NCBI RefSeq assembly: GCF_022024055.1
Contig: NZ_CP091788.1
Coordinates: 2,666,001-2,730,000, forward strand
Length of the DNA: 64,000 bases
Origin: Prevotella sp. E2-28
GTDB taxonomy: Bacteria > Bacteroidota > Bacteroidia > Bacteroidales > Bacteroidaceae
Reading direction: 5' to 3'
A program made the translations under genes and the position numbers. Positions 42,077 to 50,407 of this stretch are shown here, piece after piece. Within the stretch, counting starts at the first letter, position 1, and each line of letters starts with the position of its first letter. The notes below the pieces were generated by a model, which worked only from the letters and a program-made list of their open reading frames with translations, ran no database searches and had not been told where the DNA came from.

Positions 42077-43438
42077 ATGTTCAATTTTCAACGTTCAATA
42101 TTATTGCTGAGTCTTATGATAGCAGCAAACGGTTTCGCTCAGGGCGTGATTGATGTGCACTCACACCTCATCACTCCTGAGTTTGTGTCGACTCTTGAAA
42201 ACAAGGGACGACTGATGGACGAGGGATTTCCCTTGCCGAAGTACAATGTGGAGAATCATCTAAAGTGGATGGACGAGGCTGGTGTGGAGACATCGGTATT
42301 GACATTGGCGGCACCACAACCTTCGTCAGCGGAGATGGTGAGAAAAACCAATGAGGCTGCCGCGCGCATCAAGAAGGAGCACCCTGAACGATTCCTGTTC
42401 TGTGCTGCCCTACCCCTACCCGATGTCTCGAAAGCCATTGAGGAGGTGAAATATGCACTTGATGTATTGAAGGCTGACGGCATTAAACTGGCAACAAACG
42501 TAAACGGACAGTATCTTGGCGCACCAGAACTCGACACGCTTTTCTCGGTCTTGAACGAACGAAAGGCTGTGGTGATTCTGCATCCCCATCGCCCAGAACC
42601 CGTGAATCAGCAGGTGATGCAGCAGACACCGCTCGCCATGCAGGAATATCTCTCAGAGACTACCCGTGCCGTATCGAACATGATCAGTCGCAACGTATTG
42701 GCTCGTTATAATAATATAAAGGTCATTGTGCCCCATTGCGGTGCTTATCTGCCACTTGCCATCCCACGCATGAAGTCGCTGACACCTGTGATGCAGACCA
42801 ACAAGATGGTAGGTGAGATTGACTACGAGGCCAACCTCCGCACCCTCTATTACGACCTTGCGGGGGCACACTCTCCAGAGGTCATCCGCATGCTGCTCAC
42901 CATCACCACGCCCGACCACCTGCTCTACGGCTCCGACTATCCTTACGTTGCACCACAGGTGCTCACGCAGAGTCTGACGAGGATGAAAGACTATCTCTCA
43001 AAAGAGCCCGACCTGGCACCATTCAAGGAGATGATTCTGTGGAAGAATGCCAAAAGTCTCACCCAATCACTATCTACTCCCCTCCATACAAGGGAGGGGC
43101 AAGGAGGAGGGTCTCTGATTGTCCGCATTGCTGAGATTGAGGTCTATCCGCAGTATATGAAGGAATATCTTGCCTTTGCTAACGAGGTGGATCGCCTGAG
43201 TATAGAGCGCGAGCCTGGTGTCATCTGCCTGTATCCCATGCAGAGTGCCGAAGACTCATGCCAGATTCGCATCCTCGAAATCTATGCCTCCGATGAATCC
43301 TATCAGCAGCATCTCAAGACCGACCACTTCCAAAAGTACAAGCAGGGCACACTCCACATGGTGAAAGACCTGAAACTGCCCACGATGAAGCCGCTCGACC
43401 CAAAGACAATGAAACTGATATTCAAAAAGCAGAGATAA
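42077..43438 (+). CDS. Secreted amidohydrolase fused to an ABM monooxygenase domain
   Basis: The protein (453 residues) has a signal peptide (MFNFQRSILLLSLMIAANGFAQ), an ACMSD-type amidohydrolase domain (about 24-335: metal HxH in IDVHSHLI, ILHPHRPEP, IVPHCGAYLP, LLYGSDYPY), a short linker, and an ABM domain (about 350-453). The ABM part is nearly identical to the free-standing secreted protein at 32499-32897. The linker (STPLHTREGQGGGS) is encoded by a CCCCTC/GAGGGG hairpin repeat, placed where a stop codon and the ABM signal peptide would be. It looks like a fusion of two neighbouring genes made by this repeat. Confidence 0.88.
   Translation: MFNFQRSILLLSLMIAANGFAQGVIDVHSHLITPEFVSTLENKGRLMDEGFPLPKYNVENHLKWMDEAGVETSVLTLAAPQPSSAEMVRKTNEAAARIKKEHPERFLFCAALPLPDVSKAIEEVKYALDVLKADGIKLATNVNGQYLGAPELDTLFSVLNERKAVVILHPHRPEPVNQQVMQQTPLAMQEYLSETTRAVSNMISRNVLARYNNIKVIVPHCGAYLPLAIPRMKSLTPVMQTNKMVGEIDYEANLRTLYYDLAGAHSPEVIRMLLTITTPDHLLYGSDYPYVAPQVLTQSLTRMKDYLSKEPDLAPFKEMILWKNAKSLTQSLSTPLHTREGQGGGSLIVRIAEIEVYPQYMKEYLAFANEVDRLSIEREPGVICLYPMQSAEDSCQIRILEIYASDESYQQHLKTDHFQKYKQGTLHMVKDLKLPTMKPLDPKTMKLIFKKQR
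43079..43099. repeat. In-frame CCCCTC...GAGGGG hairpin repeat at a gene-fusion junction
   Basis: CCCCTC (43079-43084) and GAGGGG (43094-43099) form a hairpin, and GGAGG words follow. It encodes the linker between the amidohydrolase and ABM domains. A similar hairpin lies in the hydrolase at 46890-46907. Confidence 0.7.
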
Positions 43439-43440
43439 CG

Positions 43441-44019
43441 ATGCATAAGTATTTATTATTTTTAGCCGCCATGCTGTTCTGCAGCTGTTCTGCAGACAAC
43501 GAAGCGAAAGCAGAAACACCTACTATGAATAAAATTTATATCACTATCGATGGACAAACGCAAAGCGCGACACTTGTGGACAATGATGCCACACGCGAGT
43601 TGGTTGCTGCACTTCAGAACGCACCCATAACAGTGACTCTCAACGACAACGATTTTGAGATATGGGGTTCTTTAGGCAAATCGCTGACAACGAAAAACGA
43701 GCAGATGACAGCCCTACCCGGAGACATCGTTCTTTATAACGGCAGCAACATATGCATCTTCTACGAGTCAAACTCTTGGAGCTATACTCGTTTAGGACAT
43801 ATCGACGGACTGTCAGAAAATGAGCTTCGCACATTCCTCAAAGCAGGCGAAAGCAACATCAATGTTACCCTGTCGCTTGCACTGTCCACAGGCATCAATA
43901 CAGTTAAGAGTGAAAAGTTAAAAGATAAAAAATGCTATACTCTGCAAGGCACATTAGCTCAGGCTGGACATAAAGGAATCATAATTCAAAACGGTAAAAA
44001 GATAATTAGAAAACAATGA
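43441..44019 (+). CDS. Cyclophilin-like lipoprotein with a KGIIIQNGKK C-terminal tail
   Basis: The protein (192 residues) has a lipobox (MLFCSC, Cys17) and a cyclophilin-like fold of about 110 residues (ITIDGQTQSATLVDNDATRE, TALPGDIVLYNGSNICIFYE). It ends with a tail CYTLQG...KGIIIQNGKKIIRK, which resembles the sorting tails of secreted Prevotella proteins. A short word repeat (43907-43932) encodes KSEKLKDKK at the joint. A lipid anchor plus a sorting-like tail is unusual. It lies 2 nt after the fusion gene and overlaps the flavoprotein gene by 4 nt. Confidence 0.75.
   Translation: MHKYLLFLAAMLFCSCSADNEAKAETPTMNKIYITIDGQTQSATLVDNDATRELVAALQNAPITVTLNDNDFEIWGSLGKSLTTKNEQMTALPGDIVLYNGSNICIFYESNSWSYTRLGHIDGLSENELRTFLKAGESNINVTLSLALSTGINTVKSEKLKDKKCYTLQGTLAQAGHKGIIIQNGKKIIRKQ
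43907..43932 (+). repeat. In-frame word repeat (GTTAAGA/GTTAAAAG) before the C-terminal tail
   Basis: GTTAAGAGTGAAAAGTTAAA-type words encode VKSEKLKDK between the cyclophilin-like domain and the tail. It is of the same family as the ATPase linker repeat (KSEEL). Confidence 0.6.
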
Positions 44020-44552
44020 AAAAAGTTATAGTTATTTCCACAAGTCTGCGTCACGGCTCAAACAGCGACATGTTAGCAGACAAGTTCGTTGAAGGAGCAA
44101 AGGCTGCCGGAAACAAAGTAGAGAAGATTTCTCTTGTAGGTAAGAATATACAGTTTTGCAAAGGCTGCTTCGGTTGCCAAAAGCTGGGCCGCTGTGTCAT
44201 CAACGACGATGTGAACGACATCATGGCAAAGGTACTGGAGGCCGATGTAGTATGTTGGGCTACACCTATTTACTATTATGAGATGAGCGGACAGATGAAG
44301 ACCCTCATAGACCGCATGAACGGTATGTACGAACAGGATTATCAGTTCCGCGATGTCTATATGCTGTCAACGGCAGCAGAAGACGAAGACGACACTTCGA
44401 CGAGAGCAGAAGCAGGCCTGAAAGGATGGGTGGATTGCTATCCTAAGTCACGCATGGCTGGCACACTATTCTGTGGAGGCGTGAACGAAGCTCGCGAGAT
44501 AGTGGGTAATTCCAAACTCCAAAAGGCATTTGAATTAGGAGAAAATGTATAA
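44016..44552 (+). CDS. Iron-sulfur flavoprotein / NADPH-dependent FMN reductase family
   Basis: The protein (178 residues) has a flavodoxin fold with the FMN loop STSLRHGSNS and PIYYYEMSGQMK. Cys48, Cys51, Cys54 and Cys60 form a compact CX2CX2CX5C motif, as in Isf iron-sulfur flavoproteins that bind a [4Fe-4S] cluster and FMN. Isf-type proteins move electrons to oxygen, peroxide or quinones. It is in the cytosol and lies between the cyclophilin-like and CMD-cupin genes of the redox cluster. Confidence 0.87.
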   Translation: MKKVIVISTSLRHGSNSDMLADKFVEGAKAAGNKVEKISLVGKNIQFCKGCFGCQKLGRCVINDDVNDIMAKVLEADVVCWATPIYYYEMSGQMKTLIDRMNGMYEQDYQFRDVYMLSTAAEDEDDTSTRAEAGLKGWVDCYPKSRMAGTLFCGGVNEAREIVGNSKLQKAFELGENV

Positions 44553-44570
44553 TATAGAAAGTAGAGAAGA

Positions 44571-45599
44571 ATGAAAAGGTCTTTATATATGAGAAGATTA
44601 TTTTTTGCTCTATTAATCATGATGATGACTATGGTAACAGCAAATGCACAGACGCTGACGGAGCGTCAAAAGGGATTGGCAGCATGTGCCTGCCTAATGG
44701 CACAGGGAGATATGAACCGTTTGGAGCCTGCCGTACGAAAGGCTCTCGATGGTGGCGTAACCATCAATGAACTAAAGGAAGCTTTCTCGCAACTCTATGC
44801 CTACACAGGATTTCCACGAAGCCTGAATGCCCTTGGAGTGCTGAGTAAGGTTTTGGAAAGCAAGCAGCCTAACTGGCAGGAGGGCAAGCCTTGGACACGC
44901 CCCGCAGAATGGGACGATGCCAAGAAAACCTACGAACTAGGCACCAAGAACCAGACGCAGCTCTCAGGAAAGCCCTTCAATTACACATTCTGCCCACAGG
45001 ACGACTACTACCTGAAGTCGCACCTCTTTGGTGACATCTTCGCTGGCGACCAGCTCTCTGCTGCCGACCGCGAGATAGTAACCGTAGCAGCCCTGAGCGG
45101 TCTCGAAGGCGTAGCCCCACAACTCGCTGCCCACAAGCAAGGTGCCGTGAATATGGGCAACTCGAAGCAACTAGTCGATGAACTGTGCACTTGGCTCTGC
45201 AACGAGGGCTACACTCTAAGCACCAAGTGGCCCAAGAGCGAGCCTAATCCCTACGGAAAGTATTTCATTGGTCAGAGTTACTTGGCTAACGTTGGCGGTG
45301 GAGTAATAAATGTCACCTTCGAGCCTGGTTGCCGTAACAACTGGCACATCCATCACAAGCAAGTGCAGGTACTCATCTGTGTTGCCGGTAAAGGCTGGTA
45401 TCAGGAATGGGGCAAGGAGCCGCAAGAGCTTACTCCCGGCACCGTCATCGCCATCCCTGCTGAGGTAAAGCACTGGCATGGAGCACAGAAAGACTCATGG
45501 TTCCAGCATCTCACCTATCATAAGGATGTACAGGAAGGAGCTAGCAACGAGTGGTGTGAGGCTGTTAGTAACGAACAGTACGATGCTCTCTCAAAATAA
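44571..45599 (+). CDS. Secreted carboxymuconolactone decarboxylase-like protein with a C-terminal cupin
   Basis: The protein (342 residues) has a signal peptide (ending at TANAQ). Two CMD-like helical domains follow (about 30-100 with EAFSQLYAYTGFPRSLNA; about 140-210 with LSAADREIVTVAALSGLEG), neither with the CxxC of peroxidase-type members. A cupin (about 240-330) carries the metal ligands HIHH and HWHG (PGCRNNWHIHHKQVQVLI). Such CMD-cupin proteins are common in gut Bacteroidetes next to flavoproteins and aldo/keto reductases; the substrate is not known to me. ATG 44589 is an alternative start. Confidence 0.85.
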   Translation: MKRSLYMRRLFFALLIMMMTMVTANAQTLTERQKGLAACACLMAQGDMNRLEPAVRKALDGGVTINELKEAFSQLYAYTGFPRSLNALGVLSKVLESKQPNWQEGKPWTRPAEWDDAKKTYELGTKNQTQLSGKPFNYTFCPQDDYYLKSHLFGDIFAGDQLSAADREIVTVAALSGLEGVAPQLAAHKQGAVNMGNSKQLVDELCTWLCNEGYTLSTKWPKSEPNPYGKYFIGQSYLANVGGGVINVTFEPGCRNNWHIHHKQVQVLICVAGKGWYQEWGKEPQELTPGTVIAIPAEVKHWHGAQKDSWFQHLTYHKDVQEGASNEWCEAVSNEQYDALSK

Positions 45600-45633
45600 C
45601 ACCTAAGAATATAAACATATAAAGGCATAAGAT

Positions 45634-46617
45634 ATGAAGAAGACATTAACAATTGTTGCATTGATGCTGGTGGCATCGGCAGCTGCTTTCGCACAGTCAA
45701 AGGTGTATCTGACAAGAGAAATCAGTCCTGAGTCGTTGGTAAAAATCTACAAGGCACTTGGTGTTGAAGCCAAGGGTCGTGTGGCAGTGAAAATGTCAAC
45801 AGGCGAAGGCAGCAATCCCAACTACCTGAAACCTGAACTGGTGAAAAACCTGATATGGGAGGTGGACGGCACCATCGTAGAATGTAACACCGCCTACAGC
45901 AGTGGTGCAGGAAACGAGCAGGATGACCGCAACTCTTCAGCCAACCATTGGAAGGTGATCGAGCGTCACGGCTTCACAAAGTATTTCCCTGTAGATATCA
46001 TGGACGAATACGACGAGATACGCATTCCCGTGAAAGACCAGTCGCACATCAAGTACGACATCGTAGGCGGACACATGGCCAACTACGACTTCATGATTGC
46101 CCTCAACCACTTCAAGGGACATCCTATGGGTGGCTATGGTGGTGCGTTAAAAAATCTCTCCATCGGCTGTGCCAGTCAGAACGGCAAGGCTTACATCCAC
46201 TCGGCCGGCAAGATGGAGAAACTGGATATGGGCAAGTTGTGGACACCAGAGTTCATCGGTAATCAGGACGGATTCCTCGAAAGCATGGCAGCTGCCGCGC
46301 AAGCTGTGGTGAACTACTTCAACAAGAAGCAGGGCATCATCTACATCAGTGTCATGAACAACATGTCAATAGACTGCGACTGCGTGGATCATCCCGAACC
46401 CGTAAAACTGGAGGACTATGGCATCCTCGCCTCTACTGACCCTGTAGCGCTCGACCAGGCCTGCATCGACATCATCAACCAACAGAAGGTGACGGCCAAG
46501 AACGACCCCACCGATTTGCTGAAGCGCATAGACAAGCAGCATGGCACACACACTATCGACCATGCAGCCCAGATTGGACTTGGATCCAAGAAGTATGAGT
46601 TGGTAAATCTGAAGTAG
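45634..46617 (+). CDS. Secreted DUF362 domain protein
   Basis: The protein (327 residues) has a signal peptide (ending AAAFAQ) and the DUF362 core (GRVAVKMSTGEGSNPNYLKP, LNHFKGHPMGGYGGALKNLSIG, STDPVALDQACIDII). DUF362 proteins are often linked to iron-sulfur electron transfer, but this one has no ferredoxin-type Cys cluster; only CDCVDHPEP near residue 247 has closely spaced Cys. Function unknown. It is part of the redox cluster. Confidence 0.85.
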   Translation: MKKTLTIVALMLVASAAAFAQSKVYLTREISPESLVKIYKALGVEAKGRVAVKMSTGEGSNPNYLKPELVKNLIWEVDGTIVECNTAYSSGAGNEQDDRNSSANHWKVIERHGFTKYFPVDIMDEYDEIRIPVKDQSHIKYDIVGGHMANYDFMIALNHFKGHPMGGYGGALKNLSIGCASQNGKAYIHSAGKMEKLDMGKLWTPEFIGNQDGFLESMAAAAQAVVNYFNKKQGIIYISVMNNMSIDCDCVDHPEPVKLEDYGILASTDPVALDQACIDIINQQKVTAKNDPTDLLKRIDKQHGTHTIDHAAQIGLGSKKYELVNLK

Positions 46618-46662
46618 CACCGCTCTCGGCTGAGAGGTTTAAACTATCAATTAACAAGCAAC

Positions 46663-47811
46663 ATGAAACGAACATTTTTAGCTGCAATGGTGCTGGGCGG
46701 AATGCTGGCAGGTTGCACAAACAGTAACAGACAAACTACTGATAACGATATGGACGAGAAGTTGGAATTGACGCAGGAGTGGGACAAGGTGTTCCCATTA
46801 AGCGAGAAGGTGAACCACAAGAAGGTGACATTTAAGACACAGTATGGACTGACGCTGGCGGCAGACCTTTATACGCCAGCCTCCCCCGACCCCTCCAAAG
46901 AGAGGGGAGAAAAGTTACCTGCCATTGCGGTCTCTGGTCCCTTTGGTGCCGTGAAGGAGCAGTGCAGTGGACTCTATGCTATGAAGATGGCGGAGCGCGG
47001 TTTCGTGGCGCTGGCCTTCGACCCTTCATATACGGGTGAGAGCAGCGGTGAGCCGCGTCGCACGGCATCGCCCGACATCAATACCGAGGACTTCATGGCT
47101 GCTGTCGATTTCCTGTCGAAACAGGACAATGTAGATGCCGAGAAGATTGGCATCATCGGCATCTGCGGTTGGGGAGGCATCGCCCTGAATGCTGCCGCTA
47201 CCGATACTCGCATTAAGGCTACCGTAGCCTCAACAATGTATGACATGACGCGCGTCAGCGGTAACGACTACAACGATGCTTTTGACGATGAACAGTGGCG
47301 CCATAGGAACCGCGAAAACCTTTCAAAGCAACGCCTCACCGACCCCAACGCGATGGCTGGAGGTGTGCTGGATACCGTTCCACCACAGGCGCCCAACTTC
47401 GTGCACGACTACTACGACTATTACAAGACCCCACGCGGCTACCACAAGCGCTCTGGCAACTCTAACGACGGCTGGCGCGTCATCGGCACACAGGCTTACG
47501 CCAACAGCCGCTTCCTCTACTACATCAACGAAATCCGCTCTGCCGTTCTCGTGATGCACGGTGCTGACGCCCACTCACGCTACTTTGGCGAGGCTGCTTA
47601 TCACTATATGGTGGATGGCAAAGCCGATGGTTATAAGTTTGTTGGTGAGCCAAATCCCAATCCCGAGAACAAGCAACTGCTCATCATACCAGATGCCTCA
47701 CACTGCGACCTCTACGATGGTGGCTACGAGGAAAAGGCAGGTCAGGGCGAACCCAAGAATATGATTCCGTGGGATAAGCTGGCAGAGTTTTTCACCAATA
47801 ATTTAAAATAG
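46663..47811 (+). CDS. Alpha/beta hydrolase lipoprotein (dienelactone hydrolase-like)
   Basis: The protein (382 residues) has a lipobox (MLAGC, Cys18) and an alpha/beta hydrolase fold. The nucleophile elbow reads GICGWGG, so the nucleophile may be Cys rather than Ser, as in dienelactone hydrolase. Later, MHGADAHSRY supplies a likely Asp and DASHCDLYD the His. A CCCCTC/GAGGGG hairpin repeat at 46890-46907 encodes SPDPSKERGEK in a loop near the N-terminus. It follows DUF362 and precedes an aldo/keto reductase remnant. Confidence 0.85.
   Translation: MKRTFLAAMVLGGMLAGCTNSNRQTTDNDMDEKLELTQEWDKVFPLSEKVNHKKVTFKTQYGLTLAADLYTPASPDPSKERGEKLPAIAVSGPFGAVKEQCSGLYAMKMAERGFVALAFDPSYTGESSGEPRRTASPDINTEDFMAAVDFLSKQDNVDAEKIGIIGICGWGGIALNAAATDTRIKATVASTMYDMTRVSGNDYNDAFDDEQWRHRNRENLSKQRLTDPNAMAGGVLDTVPPQAPNFVHDYYDYYKTPRGYHKRSGNSNDGWRVIGTQAYANSRFLYYINEIRSAVLVMHGADAHSRYFGEAAYHYMVDGKADGYKFVGEPNPNPENKQLLIIPDASHCDLYDGGYEEKAGQGEPKNMIPWDKLAEFFTNNLK
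46890..46907. repeat. In-frame CCCCTC...GAGGGG hairpin repeat in the hydrolase gene
   Basis: CCCCTC (46890-46895) and GAGGGG (46902-46907) pair around a six-base loop and encode DPSKERGE. It is related to the repeat at 43079-43099. Confidence 0.7.
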
Positions 47812-47812
47812 C

Positions 47813-47974
47813 TACCACCCCCGCGAGAGCTATTACCTGGCTGACAAGCTCAACGGCTCAGACTTCGCCGCCAAGAGCGAGGAGGATATCCTGCAGCAGG
47901 CAAATCCCAATGCATCGTTTGCCTCGTGGGCCGTCCGCTTTGCGGCATCGCTGCCGAATGTGATGATCCTTCAT
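47813..47974 (+). pseudogene. Remnant of a 4Fe-4S type aldo/keto reductase with internal deletion
   Basis: Directly after the hydrolase stop, an open stretch without a start codon reads YHPRESYYLADKLNG, then SEEDILQQ joined to NPNASFASWAVRFAASLPNV. Both blocks are familiar from aldo/keto reductases with a C-terminal [4Fe-4S] region, but more than 100 residues between them and the ends on both sides are missing. It was probably once the last gene of the redox cluster. Confidence 0.75.
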
Positions 47975-48183
47975 CATTTATATACATGGCAGTTCAAAAA
48001 GTATCACTTTTTAGTATAACTACATCAGAATCAATAAGATAAATTGAGTGATACTTTTAATTTATCTATCACTTTTTGAGGCTAAATGCAAGATTTTCTG
48101 TAAAGAGCTTGCATTTGGCCTTAAAATATTGTATCTTTGCACTCGGCTTGCACTATGCATGCCAACCATTAACCAATAAGAAT
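47975..48183. promoter_or_regulatory. Upstream control region of the VirE gene with several palindromes
   Basis: AAAAAGT and ACTTTTT flank ATC at 47996-48012. AGTGATACT lies at 48047-48055 and TATCACTTTTT at 48067-48077. A 13-bp inverted repeat (48080-48092 and 48108-48120, one mismatch, with AAATGCAAG/CTTGCATTT as core) ends on the -33 box. The promoter is CTTG 48108-48111, 20 bases, TATCTTTG 48132-48139. No gene is seen here. Confidence 0.65.
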
Positions 48184-50202
48184 ATGAAAATAACAATTAT
48201 CAACTCAGAAAGAAATGAAAAGAGGTACACGCGTGTTGAACTCGAGGAGTTTGTAGCGCAGTTGAAGGATGGCACCTATCGCCAGCAGTACATTCGCGAC
48301 TTTAACAAGGAGGTGTGTTTTGCGGCAGAATGGGTGAAACTGAATGGTGAGTTGAAAGCAAAAAGCTACAACTGCCTGACATTGCTCTCTCTGGAGAACC
48401 TGCGCGACCTGAGTACCGTTGAGGAATATAAACGGCTGGCCATCCTACAGCCCTATACCCTACTCTGTTTTATGGGTCACGACGGTCATTCGCTCCACAT
48501 CGTATGTCCATATACGGTTTCGGATGGCCATCCGTCAGAGACAGCATTGCTCAACGCCTTCCGCAAACTGCATTACATCTATTCGTCACAGTTGGGTACA
48601 CCACTGGCCGAGCACGAGCCAACCTTCGAAACCAGCTGCAAAGCAAGCTACGATCCGCAACCATTTTATAACCCTGCAACCATAGCCATCGTTGTATCTT
48701 CACAGCCAGAAGACTCACCCGAGTTCCGGCCTATGCAGGAGAACATCAGCGACTACAACTATCCCGAAGAGATTCCTGGCTTGAGTCTGCGCAACAGTCG
48801 TATGCGCCGATTCCACGATTGTCTAGACGCTGTTATCGAGAAAAATAGCGACCTATGTAACGACGAGGAGTTCGCCATCATCGTACTCGAACAGTTGGCT
48901 GACGGGTGTCGTCAGATAGGATTGCCTCAGGCATGGTGCGCCCGTGCCGCATCATTTATCCCCATGTTTTCCGAAAGCCTTGACACCAATGCCATCGAGT
49001 CCGCCTTCAAGACCGCCTACCTCAAAGAAACTCTGAAGACCATCCCGATGAAGTTTACCCGTCCTTCTGCCCTACTCGCCTTCAAGACCGAGGCTTACAT
49101 GAAGGAGCACTATACCCTGCGCCTCAACGTGATGACAGGCACCCCCGAATATCGCATGAACGCCATAGGTTACGGTTTCCAGCCACTCGACTTGGCAGCC
49201 CGCAACACCATGGCCATCAAGGCACTGAAGGCAGGTGTGGAATCGTGGGATAAGGATCTGAACCGCTATATCGACTCGAACCTCATCCCCAAATATTACC
49301 CGATGGAGGATTATCTGCACCACCTGCCAAAATGGAACGGCAAGCTCGACTATGTGGGCGAACTCGCCCGACGGGTAAAAACAGACAACGAGCACTGGGA
49401 AAGCGACTTCCATACCTGGATGCTCTCGATGGTAGCCCAGTGGATGGGCAAGGACCGTCAGCATGGCAATGCCATCGTACCCCTGCTCATCGGTCCGCAG
49501 GGATCTGGCAAGACCACCTTTTGCCGCCGACTGCTGCCAGAATATCTGCAGATGTATTTCAACGATCGATTGTCGATGAAGAACGACAATGATATCTTCC
49601 TCGCCATGTCGGGCTACGCGCTCATCAATATCGACGAGTTTGACGCCATGTCGAAAAACCAGCAGCCCATCCTAAAGTACCTCATTTCAAAACACGACAT
49701 CAAGTTCCGTCCGCCATACGGGAAGGTGATGGAAGAGCGCCAGAGGTTTGCCTCGTTCATCGCCACCACCAACAACCGTCGTCCGCTGGTTGATCCAACG
49801 GGCTCACGACGCTTTATCTGCGTCTGTGCCGATGAGATTGACAATACCGGTCTCATCAACTACGATCAGCTCTATGCCCAGCTCTATACTGAGCTGCAGC
49901 AGGGCCGCCGCTACTGGTTCGAGGACGAGGAGAATGCCCGTATAATGCAGCAGAACGAACAGTTCCAGCAGGTCAACAGCTACGAGCAGATGATAACCCT
50001 CACCTATCTGGCACCTGAGGAGACATCCGAGGATGCAGACTTCGTATCTCTCCAACTGATCATGAAGCGACTTGAGAAACTGTTCCCTACCTTTACGATT
50101 ATGAAAGGAACGGACGTTGAAATCGGAAGGCGGTTGACCAAAATGGGTTATGAACACAAACGAACCAATAAGGGATCTGTTTTCAGAGTGGAAGAGATAT
50201 GA
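48184..50202 (+). CDS. VirE/VapE-type ATPase with N-terminal BT4734-like domain
   Basis: The protein (672 residues) has an N-terminal BT4734/BF3469-like domain (about 1-160) and a VirE-type P-loop domain. The Walker A is GPQGSGKTT at about 437-445, a Walker B-like strand is ALINIDEFDAM, and a sensor-like block is FIATTNNRRPLVDPTGSRR. This layout resembles superfamily 3-like helicase or primase partners of phage satellites and mobile elements. An in-frame ATG at 48076 is rejected because the promoter lies downstream of it. An HU-like gene follows, an arrangement that recurs in Bacteroidales. Its role is not established. Confidence 0.85.
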   Translation: MKITIINSERNEKRYTRVELEEFVAQLKDGTYRQQYIRDFNKEVCFAAEWVKLNGELKAKSYNCLTLLSLENLRDLSTVEEYKRLAILQPYTLLCFMGHDGHSLHIVCPYTVSDGHPSETALLNAFRKLHYIYSSQLGTPLAEHEPTFETSCKASYDPQPFYNPATIAIVVSSQPEDSPEFRPMQENISDYNYPEEIPGLSLRNSRMRRFHDCLDAVIEKNSDLCNDEEFAIIVLEQLADGCRQIGLPQAWCARAASFIPMFSESLDTNAIESAFKTAYLKETLKTIPMKFTRPSALLAFKTEAYMKEHYTLRLNVMTGTPEYRMNAIGYGFQPLDLAARNTMAIKALKAGVESWDKDLNRYIDSNLIPKYYPMEDYLHHLPKWNGKLDYVGELARRVKTDNEHWESDFHTWMLSMVAQWMGKDRQHGNAIVPLLIGPQGSGKTTFCRRLLPEYLQMYFNDRLSMKNDNDIFLAMSGYALINIDEFDAMSKNQQPILKYLISKHDIKFRPPYGKVMEERQRFASFIATTNNRRPLVDPTGSRRFICVCADEIDNTGLINYDQLYAQLYTELQQGRRYWFEDEENARIMQQNEQFQQVNSYEQMITLTYLAPEETSEDADFVSLQLIMKRLEKLFPTFTIMKGTDVEIGRRLTKMGYEHKRTNKGSVFRVEEI

Positions 50203-50210
50203 TCTTAAAA

Positions 50211-50297
50211 AGTAAAACAAGTTGTTTTACTATCACTCAGATAGCTTTAACAAAGGTAAAAGATAGCTTCTTAGAAAGTAAAACAAGTTGTTTTACT
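50211..50297. repeat. Two identical 21-bp palindromes between the VirE and HU-like genes
   Basis: The copies are at 50211-50231 and 50277-50297, each with arms AGTAAAACA and TGTTTTACT around AGT. They are 66 bp apart start to start, near six helical turns. The gap to the HU-like gene also holds AGTGACA/TGTCACT pairs (about 50310-50336) and another AGTGACAGATAA near 50380. Confidence 0.85.
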
Positions 50298-50407
50298 GTG
50301 AGTGATGGCAGTGACAGATAACAAAAAAGTGTCACTTGGCATAACGAACTGATAATAAATATATTAAAGCGAATAGTGACAGATAATTAAAAATTAGCAT
50401 AAAAATT

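Noticed and set aside
48076-48183. Upstream ATG for the VirE protein
   Set aside because: A promoter with TATCTTTG at 48132-48139 and an inverted repeat lie after it, so translation must start at 48184.
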